Source: Candidatus Thiodiazotropha sp. (ex Epidulcina cf. delphinae) (GTDB taxonomy: Bacteria > Pseudomonadota > Gammaproteobacteria > Chromatiales > Chromatiaceae). Taken from it: a stretch of DNA of 64,000 nt. Positions 7,509-15,949 of the stretch are shown piece after piece. The position numbers and the translations under genes are program-made. The notes under the pieces are model-generated. The model saw only the letters and a list, made by a program, of their open reading frames with translations, was not told where the DNA came from and did no database searches. The first letter of the stretch is position 1. Every line of letters starts with the position of its first letter. The DNA is taken from NCBI GenBank assembly GCA_025656455.1, contig JAHXHS010000024.1, forward strand, positions 1-64,000, read 5' to 3'.

Positions 7509-9611
7509 TTGATAAAGGATAGTTCGTCAAAGCGTCTGGCCGAACAGCCCGTCACGCAGTTGAAAGGGGTCGGGGCAAGGAGTGCCGAAAAACTCGCCAG
7601 GCTGGGTATTCGCACCCTGCAGGATCTGTTGTTCCATCTGCCCTTGCGCTACCAGGACCGCACCCGGGTCCAACCCATCGGCAGCCTGCGCCGGGGTGAC
7701 CAGGTGGTTATCGAAGGAGATGTGGCTCTGGCGGAGATCAAGTTCGGCCGGCGGCGTTCCCTGATGGTCTATCTCTCCGACGGTACGGGGGGCATCTACC
7801 TGCGGTTTTTCCATTTCAGCAATGCCCAACGCCAAGCGCTGGGCCGGGGGGTGCGGTTGCGCTGTTTCGGCGAGGTGCGCAATGGCCCCAACAGCCTGGA
7901 GATGGTCCACCCGGAGTATCAGCGGATCGATCCCGGTGAACCGTTGGCGGTGGAAGCGTCGCTGACCCCTGTCTATCCCACCACCGAGGGGGTGCATCAG
8001 CTGACCCTGCGCGGACTGATGCAACAGGTCCTGACGCGCTTGGAACAGGAGCCTGAAGGATTGCGTGAGCTGCTGCCGCAAGCGTTACTGGGGCGCTTCC
8101 GTCTGCCGGATCTGGTGCGGGCGGTATGCTACCTTCACAGTCCGCCCCCGGATGCCGACCAAAGGCAGCTCATGGCAGGCACCCATCCGGCTCAGCAGCG
8201 TCTCACCTTCGAGGAGTTGCTGGCCCACCAGATCAGTCTGCGCAAGCTGCGGGCTCAACATCGCCGAATCCGCGCCACCCCGTTTCCCGCGGACAACAGT
8301 CTCAAGCAAGGGCTGCTGGAAGGGTTGCCATTTCAATTGACCCCGGCCCAGCACAGGGTAGTGGGGGAGATCGAACAGAGCTTGGCGCGTCCCCAACCGA
8401 TGCAGCGTCTGGTACAGGGGGATGTGGGATCGGGCAAGACAGTGGTCAGCGCCCTGGCCGCCCTGCAGGCCATTGGCGCAGGCAGCCAAGTGGCGCTGAT
8501 GGCCCCCACTGAGTTGTTGGCGGAGCAGCACCTGCGTAACTTCTCGCAGTGGCTGCAACCCCTCGGGGTCGAGACAACCTGGCTGACCGGGCGGCAGAAG
8601 GGGCGTGCGCGGGAGGCGGTGCTAGAGCAGATTGCCTCAGGCCAGGCGCAGCTAGCGGTCGGCACCCATGCCCTGTTTCAGGGGGATGTGGTGTTCGACG
8701 ATCTCGGTCTGGTGATCATCGACGAGCAGCACCGCTTCGGCGTTCACCAGCGACTCGCCCTGCGCGAAAAGGGGGGCGGCAAAGGGGAAATGCCCCATCA
8801 GTTGATCATGACCGCCACCCCCATACCCCGGACCTTGGCGATGACGGCATACGCCGATCTCGATCTATCGGTTATCGATGCCTTGCCCCCGGGACGCAAA
8901 CCGGTAACGACCGCGGTGATTTCCGGGCGCAGGCGGGACGAGGTCGTGGCCCGGGTGCGCGCCGCCTGCGCCGAGGGGCGGCAGGCCTACTGGGTATGCA
9001 CCCTGATCGAAGAGTCAGAGGCGTTGCAGTGTCAGGCGGCGGAAGAGACGGAGCGCCTGCTGGCGGAGGCCCTGACCGAACTCAAGGTGGGGCTGGTCCA
9101 TGGCCGGGTGAAGCAAGAGGAGAAGGAGCGGGCGATGCAGCAATTCCAGTCCGGCGAGCTGGACCTCCTGGTTGCCACCACCGTGATCGAGGTCGGTGTG
9201 GACGTGCCAAACGCCAGTCTGATGATCATCGAGAACCCAGAGCGTCTCGGTCTGGCGCAACTCCACCAACTGCGCGGCCGGGTCGGCCGGGGGAGTGCGG
9301 AGAGCCACTGTGTATTGATGTATCATCCACCCCTCTCGGCCAATGCCAGGGAGCGGTTGGCGATCCTGCGCGAGACCGGTGACGGTTTCGTGATCGCGCA
9401 GAAGGACCTGGAGATGCGGGGTCCGGGGGAGGTATTGGGCACCCGTCAGACCGGAGAGATGCAGTTGCGCATCGCCGATCTGGTGAGAGACCAGGGGATG
9501 CTCGACGAAGTCAGGGAGGCGGCGGAGATGATGCTGCGGACCGATCCACAGGCGGCCGATCGGCTGGTTAGCCGTTGGTTGGGTGAACGGGCCGATTACG
9601 GTAAGGTCTAG
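7509..9611 (+). CDS. recG: ATP-dependent DNA helicase RecG
   Basis: A 700-residue superfamily 2 helicase that regresses stalled replication forks and branch-migrates Holliday junctions. An N-terminal wedge (TQLKGVGARSAEKL, OB fold to about residue 170) precedes the motor: Walker A GDVGSGKT, DEQH box in IIDEQHRFGVHQR, TATPIPRT, and motifs V and VI in ATTVIEVGVDVPNAS and QLRGRVGRG. Length and spacing match E. coli RecG (693). The start is TTG at 7509, and the family N-terminus supports it. It probably leads a recG–ubiC–ubiA operon. Confidence 0.97.
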   Translation: MIKDSSSKRLAEQPVTQLKGVGARSAEKLARLGIRTLQDLLFHLPLRYQDRTRVQPIGSLRRGDQVVIEGDVALAEIKFGRRRSLMVYLSDGTGGIYLRFFHFSNAQRQALGRGVRLRCFGEVRNGPNSLEMVHPEYQRIDPGEPLAVEASLTPVYPTTEGVHQLTLRGLMQQVLTRLEQEPEGLRELLPQALLGRFRLPDLVRAVCYLHSPPPDADQRQLMAGTHPAQQRLTFEELLAHQISLRKLRAQHRRIRATPFPADNSLKQGLLEGLPFQLTPAQHRVVGEIEQSLARPQPMQRLVQGDVGSGKTVVSALAALQAIGAGSQVALMAPTELLAEQHLRNFSQWLQPLGVETTWLTGRQKGRAREAVLEQIASGQAQLAVGTHALFQGDVVFDDLGLVIIDEQHRFGVHQRLALREKGGGKGEMPHQLIMTATPIPRTLAMTAYADLDLSVIDALPPGRKPVTTAVISGRRRDEVVARVRAACAEGRQAYWVCTLIEESEALQCQAAEETERLLAEALTELKVGLVHGRVKQEEKERAMQQFQSGELDLLVATTVIEVGVDVPNASLMIIENPERLGLAQLHQLRGRVGRGSAESHCVLMYHPPLSANARERLAILRETGDGFVIAQKDLEMRGPGEVLGTRQTGEMQLRIADLVRDQGMLDEVREAAEMMLRTDPQAADRLVSRWLGERADYGKV

Positions 9612-9671
9612 CCCGCATTTCTCACACTAGCGGGCTGTGCGATAATTGATCTTTTTTCAAGGTTAGACAGC

Positions 9672-10259
9672 TTGAGCCAGCAAAGCAGGAACACCGCCAT
9701 TCTGGAGCCCAACTGGAGCGATTGGAGGCAGCGTCGTAACGCCGGAATCCCGCCGGCCATGCTGCTGTGGCTGCGCGATACCGGTTCCTTGACGCGGCGC
9801 GTCATCCAGGCCTGCGACAAAGGGACATTCAGGGTGCGTCTGCTACATCAGGGCTGGGGAACGCCGCTCTATAGCGAGCGCCGTATCTTGAATATGCGAC
9901 GCGGCGTGGTGGCAATGGTGCGTGATGTCGAGCTGTTATGTAACGAGCATCCCTGGGTGTTCGCCCGAACCCTGATACCCATTACCAGCCTGCGGGGATC
10001 AGCGCGGCGCCTGATGCAATTGGGAGAAAAACCCCTGGGCGCGGTGCTCTTCTCCGATCCCAAGGTCTCGCGAGGTTCGACCCAGATAGCCCAATTACTG
10101 CCCGGGCACCCCCTGTTCAGCACCGCCTGCAACCACTTGAATGAGACACCGGCATCCTTGTGGGGCAGGCGCACCCTGTTCTATGTGGCAAACGGCAGAC
10201 CCTTGCTCGTCAACGAGATATTTCTTCCCGGCCTTCCCATGGAAGCGGGCGGTTGCTGA
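9672..10259 (+). CDS. ubiC: Chorismate pyruvate-lyase
   Basis: A 195-residue enzyme converting chorismate to 4-hydroxybenzoate and pyruvate, the first committed step of ubiquinone synthesis. Family features include the N-terminal WLRDTGSLTRRV, ARTLIP with its substrate-binding Arg, and NEIFLPGLP with the conserved Glu near the C-terminus. The start is TTG at 9672. Its stop overlaps the ATG of ubiA by one base (TGATG), indicating translational coupling to the next enzyme of the pathway. Confidence 0.94.
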   Translation: MSQQSRNTAILEPNWSDWRQRRNAGIPPAMLLWLRDTGSLTRRVIQACDKGTFRVRLLHQGWGTPLYSERRILNMRRGVVAMVRDVELLCNEHPWVFARTLIPITSLRGSARRLMQLGEKPLGAVLFSDPKVSRGSTQIAQLLPGHPLFSTACNHLNETPASLWGRRTLFYVANGRPLLVNEIFLPGLPMEAGGC

Positions 10260-11170
10260 TGGCCAGGCAGGAATTCGAATTCACTTCCCAGGATTCCGGC
10301 CCCGTCGATTGGCGCGAGCGCCTGCGGCGTTACGCCCTGCTGGTGCGTCTGCATCGTCCGATAGGCATCCTGTTGTTGCTCTGGCCCACCCTGTGGGCGT
10401 TATGGATTGCCGGTAACGGAGAGCCGCCCTGGGGGATCGTGCTGGTGTTTGTCATCGGTGTGGCGCTGATGCGCTCAGCCGGCTGCGCCATTAACGACTA
10501 TGCCGATCGGGAGTTCGATGGCCATGTGGCGCGCACCCAAACCCGACCGATCGCCGCCGGGCTGGTGCGCCCGGGCGAGGCGTTGGCGGTCTTCGTAACG
10601 CTCACCCTGTCGGCGGCCGGTCTGTTGGTCTTTCTCAATTGGCCGACCCGGGTGATGTCGCTGGTGGCGCTGTTGCTGGCGGCGATCTACCCGTTCATGA
10701 AGCGTTACACCCATCTGCCCCAGGTGATGTTGGGGGCCGCCTTCGGCTGGGCGGTGCCGATGGCCTTCATGGCCTTGACCGAGAGCATACCTCCGGTGGC
10801 ATGGCTGCTGTTCGTCTCCGCCCTGATCTGGGCGCTGATCTATGACACCCAATACGCGATGGTGGATCGCGAGGACGACCTCAGGATCGGTGTGAAATCG
10901 AGCGCCATACTGTTCGGACGTTACGACAACCTGATCATCGGAGTGCTTCAACTGATCATGATCGGCTTGTTGTTGCAGATCGGCGCCATGGCCGGTCTTG
11001 GCTGGCTCTACTATCTGGGGCTGTCAGCGGGAGCCGCTTTGTTCATTTATCAGCAGTGGTTGACCAGGGAGCGCGAGCCCAAGGCCTGTTTCGATGCCTT
11101 TCTCAATAATAACCTGTTCGGTATGGCGATCTTTGTTGGTTTGATGCTTGATTATGCGGTTTTGGCCTAG
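10259..11170 (+). CDS. ubiA: 4-hydroxybenzoate polyprenyltransferase
   Basis: A 303-residue integral membrane prenyltransferase with about nine helices, which attaches the polyprenyl tail to 4-hydroxybenzoate. The two Asp-rich magnesium-diphosphate motifs are present: NDYADREFD with the following TQTRP, and YAMVDREDDLRIGVKS. Start 10259 is used because it overlaps the ubiC stop and gives the family length; an earlier in-frame start would run inside ubiC. This is the second half of the ubiC–ubiA pair. Confidence 0.96.
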   Translation: MARQEFEFTSQDSGPVDWRERLRRYALLVRLHRPIGILLLLWPTLWALWIAGNGEPPWGIVLVFVIGVALMRSAGCAINDYADREFDGHVARTQTRPIAAGLVRPGEALAVFVTLTLSAAGLLVFLNWPTRVMSLVALLLAAIYPFMKRYTHLPQVMLGAAFGWAVPMAFMALTESIPPVAWLLFVSALIWALIYDTQYAMVDREDDLRIGVKSSAILFGRYDNLIIGVLQLIMIGLLLQIGAMAGLGWLYYLGLSAGAALFIYQQWLTREREPKACFDAFLNNNLFGMAIFVGLMLDYAVLA

Positions 11171-11195
11171 TCGAGAACATTGAGTTGACATTGTT

Positions 11196-11296
11196 CCTAC
11201 TGGCTAGGAAGCAAAAAATGAAAATGAGCTACTTTCAAGACACCGATACCCTCTACATATGAAGAGATTTTTTCTACAGCCTCATTAGCCAGTAGG
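11196..11296. repeat. 11-base inverted repeat flanking a DUF2283 remnant
   Basis: CCTACTGGCTA at 11196–11206 is exactly complementary to TAGCCAGTAGG at 11286–11296. The pair flanks a truncated reading frame and ends just before the ATG of the next gene. It could be an operator for that gene, a scar of an insertion, or part of a transcript hairpin. Confidence 0.6.
11218..11262 (+). pseudogene. Truncated DUF2283-like N-terminus (14 codons)
   Basis: The frame encodes MKMSYFQDTDTLYI and then TGA. This closely resembles the N-terminus of DUF2283 proteins, typically MKISYDxExDALYIxF. After the stop, a single-base shift continues with EEIFSTAS, compatible with further decayed family sequence. DUF2283 proteins are small, of about 60 to 80 residues, and often sit beside other small genes. 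The fragment is short, so the call rests on the N-terminal match only. Confidence 0.45.
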
Positions 11297-11303
11297 AGTC
11301 ACT

Positions 11304-11585
11304 ATGGAGAAGTGGAAGGTTTACACTCGAGAGGCCCGTACACAAATTGATTTTGCCGAGAGATCATGGATCGCATTTCTCGCGGCAGAGTCACGAGAGG
11401 ATGTGAGTAATGTCTTTTTCAATCTTCAGCATTTTATTGGTCACGCGGCGCTGATCAACAAAATACTTGAACCAAGGTTGGGCAGTGAACGTCAGTTGAT
11501 CCTATCGAATCATCTCGATGGAGAAGCTTACGATCTTGATCAACTACATGACACTCTTGTTTCCATTGAGAGCAGAATACCATGA
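11304..11585 (+). CDS. Small uncharacterised protein, 93 residues
   Basis: I cannot assign a family. The protein is mainly helical and soluble, with a central FNLQHFIGHAALINKIL and an acidic C-terminal half. The ATG follows AGGAG (in GTAGGAGTCACT) at good spacing. It lies just downstream of the DUF2283 remnant; small DUF2283 genes often sit next to short genes, some of them toxin–antitoxin-like, but nothing here proves that. Three bases after its stop begins a 71-base palindromic repeat. Confidence 0.6.
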   Translation: MEKWKVYTREARTQIDFAERSWIAFLAAESREDVSNVFFNLQHFIGHAALINKILEPRLGSERQLILSNHLDGEAYDLDQLHDTLVSIESRIP

Positions 11586-11588
11586 GTC

Positions 11589-11659
11589 GTAGGTTAGGTT
11601 GGCGCGGAGCGACTACCTGACTTAATGGTGATGTCACGTAGCTGCGCAACGTGACCTAC
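11589..11659. repeat. 71-base palindromic repeat (family E), copy 1
   Basis: The sequence runs from GTAGGTTAGGTTGG to CAACGTGACCTAC, with complementary ends and further internal pairing (GTCACGTAGCTGCGCAACGTGAC). A second copy in opposite orientation, differing at only about six positions, is at 51666–51736. It begins four bases after the stop codon of the preceding gene, so it could act as a transcript hairpin. Confidence 0.8.
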
Positions 11660-12000
11660 GGGTTCTCTCAGGCATTGCCGCATAGGCAGGCTATCAGGAT
11701 AGAATAACTCGTGAAATAAAATAACTCTGACATCCTTCATGTTTTGAGTGAATATGGGTGGATGTCCGTCTAACTGGTAATCCGCTTTGCTACTTCAGCA
11801 CAATTCAAACACCACTCTGTCCTACCGGTTAGGTACGGCGTTTGTATCCACTACCAGATTGTTCTTCATTTGGCCAGTGATAGCATATATGCTACCAGTT
11901 ACAGGCAAGGATCAACAATTACATTGGTAATGGATGGCAGGTCATATTTCCCTGGCGAAGCTATGATCACCTCGTAACATCAAGGCAGGAATCGAAACTT
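11660..12000. other. Intergenic region upstream of the DUF2333 gene
   Basis: I see no gene. It contains an imperfect palindrome CCTACCGGTTAGG at 11821–11833 and several ACTGG/CCAGT words, possibly operator-like. The promoter of the DUF2333 gene must lie here, but I cannot place a confident –35/–10 pair. Confidence 0.4.
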
Positions 12001-13074
12001 GTGAGAGACTCCTTCGGTAGATTGGCCAATGACGCCACCTCACTCATCAGTCGTGTCGCTCGACTCTATCATCCCCAGACTCTGCGGGAAAAGGGCTGGA
12101 TCTGGGGCGGCGGCCTCGGTGTGGTCACCCTGATCCTCATGCTCTATCTGGTCGGTGTCTACTGGAGCATCGTGCCCGAGCCCTTCGATGTGCGCGATAA
12201 AACCCGCGCTACCCTGGCTGAGACGAATCTGGAGCCGGTAACCGGCTCCTACACGACTATCGCGCTTTTGATCGTCATGGAGACCCTGCTTGAAAAACCG
12301 GGTGGTTATCTGAGTAACGACATCATGCCCCCTAGTGTCTTTCTGGATAACATCCCCAATTGGGAATTCGGCGCACTGACACAGGCCCGCGACCTGGCCC
12401 GTTCGCTGCGCAACGACATGAGCCGTTCACAATCCCAATCACTGGAAAACGAAGATCTCGCCATTACCGAGCCCCAGTTCAACTACAGCAACGACTCCTG
12501 GATCTTTCCGTCAACCGAAGGGGAATACAATCAAGGCATGGAAGCGCTCAAACGCTATCTCAGCAGCCTCTCCCGGCAAGCAGAGATGAGCGCGCAGTTT
12601 TTCGCCCGCGCCGATAATCTGCGTGACTGGCTGGCAATCGTGGAGAAACGCCTGGGCAGCCTTTCACAGCGGTTGAGCGCCAGCGTCGGGCAGGAGCGCA
12701 TCAACACCGACCTGGCCGGGGACCCCAATGCGGCGCAATCCACCACAACCTCGGATCATGTGACGGTACAGACCCCCTGGCTGGAGATCGATGACGTCTT
12801 CTACGAGGCCCGTGGTTCCACCTGGGCGCTGATCCACTTTCTGCATGCCGTGGAGATCGACTTTCAGGCGATACTGAAGAAAAAGAATGCCCTGGTGAGC
12901 CTGCGCCAGATTATCCGCGAGCTGGAAGCCACCCAGGGACCCATCAGCAGTCCGGTGGTGTTGAATGGCAGCGGGTTAGGCATCTTCGCCAACTATTCGC
13001 TGGTCATGGCTTCCTACATATCCCGCGCCAATGCGGCTGTGATCGATCTGAGGAACCTGTTGAGTCAGGGCTAG
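12001..13074 (+). CDS. DUF2333 family inner-membrane protein
   Basis: A 357-residue protein matching the gammaproteobacterial DUF2333 family: one N-terminal membrane helix (WGGGLGVVTLILMLYLVGVYW, about residues 36–57) and a large, probably periplasmic, domain with the conserved blocks KPGGYLSNDIMPP, NIPNWEFG, NDMSRSQSQS and SLSQRLSASVGQ. No biochemical role is established. The GTG at 12001 gives the family N-terminus. Its TAG stop lies inside a CTAGTGTGGTGTCC repeat motif. It is flanked by repeats on both sides. Confidence 0.88.
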   Translation: MRDSFGRLANDATSLISRVARLYHPQTLREKGWIWGGGLGVVTLILMLYLVGVYWSIVPEPFDVRDKTRATLAETNLEPVTGSYTTIALLIVMETLLEKPGGYLSNDIMPPSVFLDNIPNWEFGALTQARDLARSLRNDMSRSQSQSLENEDLAITEPQFNYSNDSWIFPSTEGEYNQGMEALKRYLSSLSRQAEMSAQFFARADNLRDWLAIVEKRLGSLSQRLSASVGQERINTDLAGDPNAAQSTTTSDHVTVQTPWLEIDDVFYEARGSTWALIHFLHAVEIDFQAILKKKNALVSLRQIIRELEATQGPISSPVVLNGSGLGIFANYSLVMASYISRANAAVIDLRNLLSQG

Positions 13075-13084
13075 TGTGGTGTCC
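13071..13084. repeat. CTAGTGTGGTGTCC intergenic motif
   Basis: The same motif or its complement GGACACCACACTAG occurs at 47974–47987 and 49891–49904 (one mismatch), and partial forms lie at 77–90, 6371–6380, 9621–9630, 37523–37536, 44955–44967 and 49383–49395. It matches the inner end of family A terminal repeats. All copies are intergenic or at gene 3' ends. Confidence 0.65.
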
Positions 13085-13137
13085 ATGTGATCTTGTCTCT
13101 AATCTCACCATATAAATAATGTAATCAGAAAAACAGA

Positions 13138-13584
13138 ATGAACCATAGACAGGCAACTGACGCTGATTTACAAACAATTAAGGAGTTACTGGATATCGGT
13201 AAGTTGCCTTTGGATGACTGTGCTGAGCATATTGAAGACTTCATTGTCATCGAGGAGAAAGGCAAAATCATTGGCATGGGTGGTCTTGAGATCTGCGGCG
13301 CCGTCGGTCTGGTTCGTTCGATTGTCGTTGATCCGGCGTATAGAGGTAGCGGAATAGCCAAAAATATATTCAGGTTAATTGAGGTCAGGGCGATTGCTCT
13401 AGGTATCAACAGACTCTATCTATTAACAGAGTCCGCTACTGAATATTTTGCAAGGCTTGGTTTTTCGATTCAGGAACGTTCCGAGGTCCCGGCGTCAGTA
13501 ATGGCGACAAGACAGCTCAAAGAACTCTGCCCTTCATCGGCCAGGGTTATGTTTCGTGAAGTATCTGATGGAAACAGGGATTAA
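13138..13584 (+). CDS. GNAT acetyltransferase, ArsN2-like
   Basis: A 148-residue GNAT-fold enzyme. It has the acetyl-CoA loop RSIVVDPAYRGSGIAKNI (R/Q-x-x-G-x-G/A) and a C-terminal YLLTESATEYFARLGF, ATRQLKELCPSSA pattern that resembles the arsenic-resistance acetyltransferase ArsN2, often seen near arsenic genes. No ars genes are adjacent here, so the substrate is uncertain; it could be an orphan ArsN2 or a related amino-group acetylase. It lies downstream of the DUF2333 gene after 63 bases of repeat-like sequence. Confidence 0.75.
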   Translation: MNHRQATDADLQTIKELLDIGKLPLDDCAEHIEDFIVIEEKGKIIGMGGLEICGAVGLVRSIVVDPAYRGSGIAKNIFRLIEVRAIALGINRLYLLTESATEYFARLGFSIQERSEVPASVMATRQLKELCPSSARVMFREVSDGNRD

Positions 13585-13663
13585 AAATAAGAAATAACGC
13601 CACTCGCAGACAAGGCGCTGCGGGTTAATAATGATCGACGGATAGGCATCGTAATCCCCATGG

Positions 13664-15943
13664 TCATAAAAAAGTAAAGGTCCGCCCAAGAAATAAATAA
13701 GTCGCGGAGCGTCCACCTTCAGCAAGGCCCCAGGCAAGATAGATCGGTCCGAGGGGCGAGTCTACCGCCAGACTGATGCTGCCCGCCGGAATCAACGAAT
13801 CGAAGCGGATCTCATCCCGGTCGTTCCAAACGTTGCCTGCCTCCAAAGAAGCGCCAAGATAGACCGGTACTTTCAGAACGGATCGGCTCTCACCGAGTTC
13901 CTTGAGATAAATCAGACGTACCAGGCCGGCGTAACGACCGGTCAGCTCGGACCTGTGGTAACCGGATAGGTTGAATAAACCTCCGATGGAAAATGCCTTC
14001 TCGGCAGGCGCTTCGGTATTGATCACGCCGGCGAGGCCGGACCAGAATATGAGGGTGTGTTTATTCCAGGTCCCGGCCCAAAGGCCATGAGCACGCAACG
14101 TATCACGCTCATCATCCGCCCCGAGTTCATCTCGGCTGGCAAACCATGAAATGCTGGCCAGCGAACCGGATCGGGGAAAGTTGATGCTATCCAACTGATC
14201 GTACCCGAAACTGACAGCCCAGGCGCCTGCGTTGAAGTCTTGTGTGGGGGTCGACAGATCGCCAATGTATGGGCTCGAATCACCGGATCCTGTATATGCG
14301 CCGATCTCAAGTTGGCCCCAGTTCCCGATCTGGCGTCCCGCGGCCAGTGAAAAGCTCGAAAACGAGACCTCCAGGTCGGCCACCTGTTTACCGGATTCGA
14401 ACTCTCCGATATGCGTTTCGGAATAATCGAGCGAAGATCGCAAATAGTATCTGAGACGGTTATCGATCGGCTGGTATAGCTCTGTGGATAGTCGCTGATC
14501 GCGGCCGACTTGCAGTTCCGTCCGCCATTCGCCGCCCAGTCTGTTGATAGGCGTCATGGTGTGACTGGTAGCGATATTGAAGGTCCCGGACCCTTCGAAA
14601 TCGCTTTCCATGTTCAGGCCGAATCGCAGATAGTGCGGACCCCATGCCTTTTCTTTCGCTTCAACGACCAATTCCGTCTGCTGCTCATCCTGCAAGACAT
14701 CATAATCGACCCGTTCGAAGATGTTCAGCCCATACAATTGCTGTATATCCCTTTCCAATGCTGAAACATCAAGCTTATCCCCGGGCTCGATGGTGATATG
14801 CGATTTGAGAACATCAGTGCTCAACGGCGATTGGTTATCAATGACGATGTTGTCGATGTCCGGTGATGTTTTGCTCCTTTGTCGGATAGAGGTTAAGTAA
14901 TCCGCGTATACACCCTCTGAGACGGAGATCTTTTGAAGTCTTTGTGAGTTGAGATTTGCCGCCAATACACCACTATCAATCATCTCGGAAGAGCGCCAGA
15001 AATCCGTTGATGAGTAGCCGCCAAGATCCGGTTGTATTAGTACGTCGTCAGGACCGAGAGTCTTGAGCTGCTCGGCTGTGTTGCGTTGTATGGTAAACCC
15101 CAGGATCTGATTTAGGATACTGAAGGGGGATGAAAGCGCATGCCGCCCTTGCAGCTCGCCGCTAAGATCAACCACTATCACAATATCGGCACCCAGATCG
15201 CGAGCCAGTTGCACCGGCGCGTTGTTGGCAAAGCCTCCGTCGACCAGTAACCGGCCATTCCATTCAACCGGAGCGAAGACGCCGGGGATGGACATACTGG
15301 CAAGCATTGCGGTTGCGAGACTTCCATCCCCCAAAACGACGGCGTCACCGCTCTCGATATCCGCGGCAACGGCACGAAATCTGATCGGCAGTGCATCGAA
15401 ATTCGTGGGAGCCGAGAGGGTGATTGATTTCAGCCTCAGCATCAGCTGCTGGCCCTGCAGCAGCCCTTTGGGGATGATAAGTTTCCCGTCTTTGAACCCT
15501 GCTTCTTGCTTAACCAAGAAGTTGTAATCATCTCGTTTTCGGCGGAAACTCCGGTTCTTTCGTGGCGGTTCGTCGTGAAACACCTCATCCCAGTCCGTGT
15601 CTCTAAGTAGTGCCTCTATCTCTTCCACAGAGTACCCATAGGCATACATGCCGCCGACGATGGCGCCCATACTGGTGCCGGTAATGATGTCAATGGGGAC
15701 GCGTAGTTCCCTCAGTACTTTGAGTACACCGATATGCGAAGCGCCTCGCGCACCCCCGCCGCTTAAGACGAGCCCTACGATGGGGCGCTCCTTAGCCGGC
15801 TCTGTCTGTCTTGCTTCCGCAGCAGTCTGTTCCAGGTGAAACAATAGAATCAGCAGCGTAACAACCGTGCAGGCGGTTTTAAACACGCTGACAACCGTAA
15901 TGAGGGGGCGGATAGCGGGCAAGATTTGCAGTCTGATATTCAC
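13664..15943 (-). CDS. Patatin–POTRA–Omp85 barrel protein (type Vd autotransporter-like phospholipase)
   Basis: A 759-residue protein. A hydrophobic signal segment (residues 20–40) precedes a patatin domain with oxyanion loop SGGGARG (61–67), nucleophile elbow GTSMG (Ser91) and catalytic Asp in VDGGFANN (235–242). A POTRA-like region follows at about 375–450 and a 16-strand-type surface-antigen barrel ends in the aromatic terminal strand FLGRTFTFL. The architecture equals Pseudomonas PlpD, in which the lipase is presented or released through its own outer-membrane barrel. The start is GTG at 15943, only six bases after the upstream kinase gene, so the two are likely translated from one mRNA. 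Confidence 0.9.
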   Translation of the reverse strand: MNIRLQILPAIRPLITVVSVFKTACTVVTLLILLFHLEQTAAEARQTEPAKERPIVGLVLSGGGARGASHIGVLKVLRELRVPIDIITGTSMGAIVGGMYAYGYSVEEIEALLRDTDWDEVFHDEPPRKNRSFRRKRDDYNFLVKQEAGFKDGKLIIPKGLLQGQQLMLRLKSITLSAPTNFDALPIRFRAVAADIESGDAVVLGDGSLATAMLASMSIPGVFAPVEWNGRLLVDGGFANNAPVQLARDLGADIVIVVDLSGELQGRHALSSPFSILNQILGFTIQRNTAEQLKTLGPDDVLIQPDLGGYSSTDFWRSSEMIDSGVLAANLNSQRLQKISVSEGVYADYLTSIRQRSKTSPDIDNIVIDNQSPLSTDVLKSHITIEPGDKLDVSALERDIQQLYGLNIFERVDYDVLQDEQQTELVVEAKEKAWGPHYLRFGLNMESDFEGSGTFNIATSHTMTPINRLGGEWRTELQVGRDQRLSTELYQPIDNRLRYYLRSSLDYSETHIGEFESGKQVADLEVSFSSFSLAAGRQIGNWGQLEIGAYTGSGDSSPYIGDLSTPTQDFNAGAWAVSFGYDQLDSINFPRSGSLASISWFASRDELGADDERDTLRAHGLWAGTWNKHTLIFWSGLAGVINTEAPAEKAFSIGGLFNLSGYHRSELTGRYAGLVRLIYLKELGESRSVLKVPVYLGASLEAGNVWNDRDEIRFDSLIPAGSISLAVDSPLGPIYLAWGLAEGGRSATYLFLGRTFTFL

Positions 15944-15949
15944 TACATT

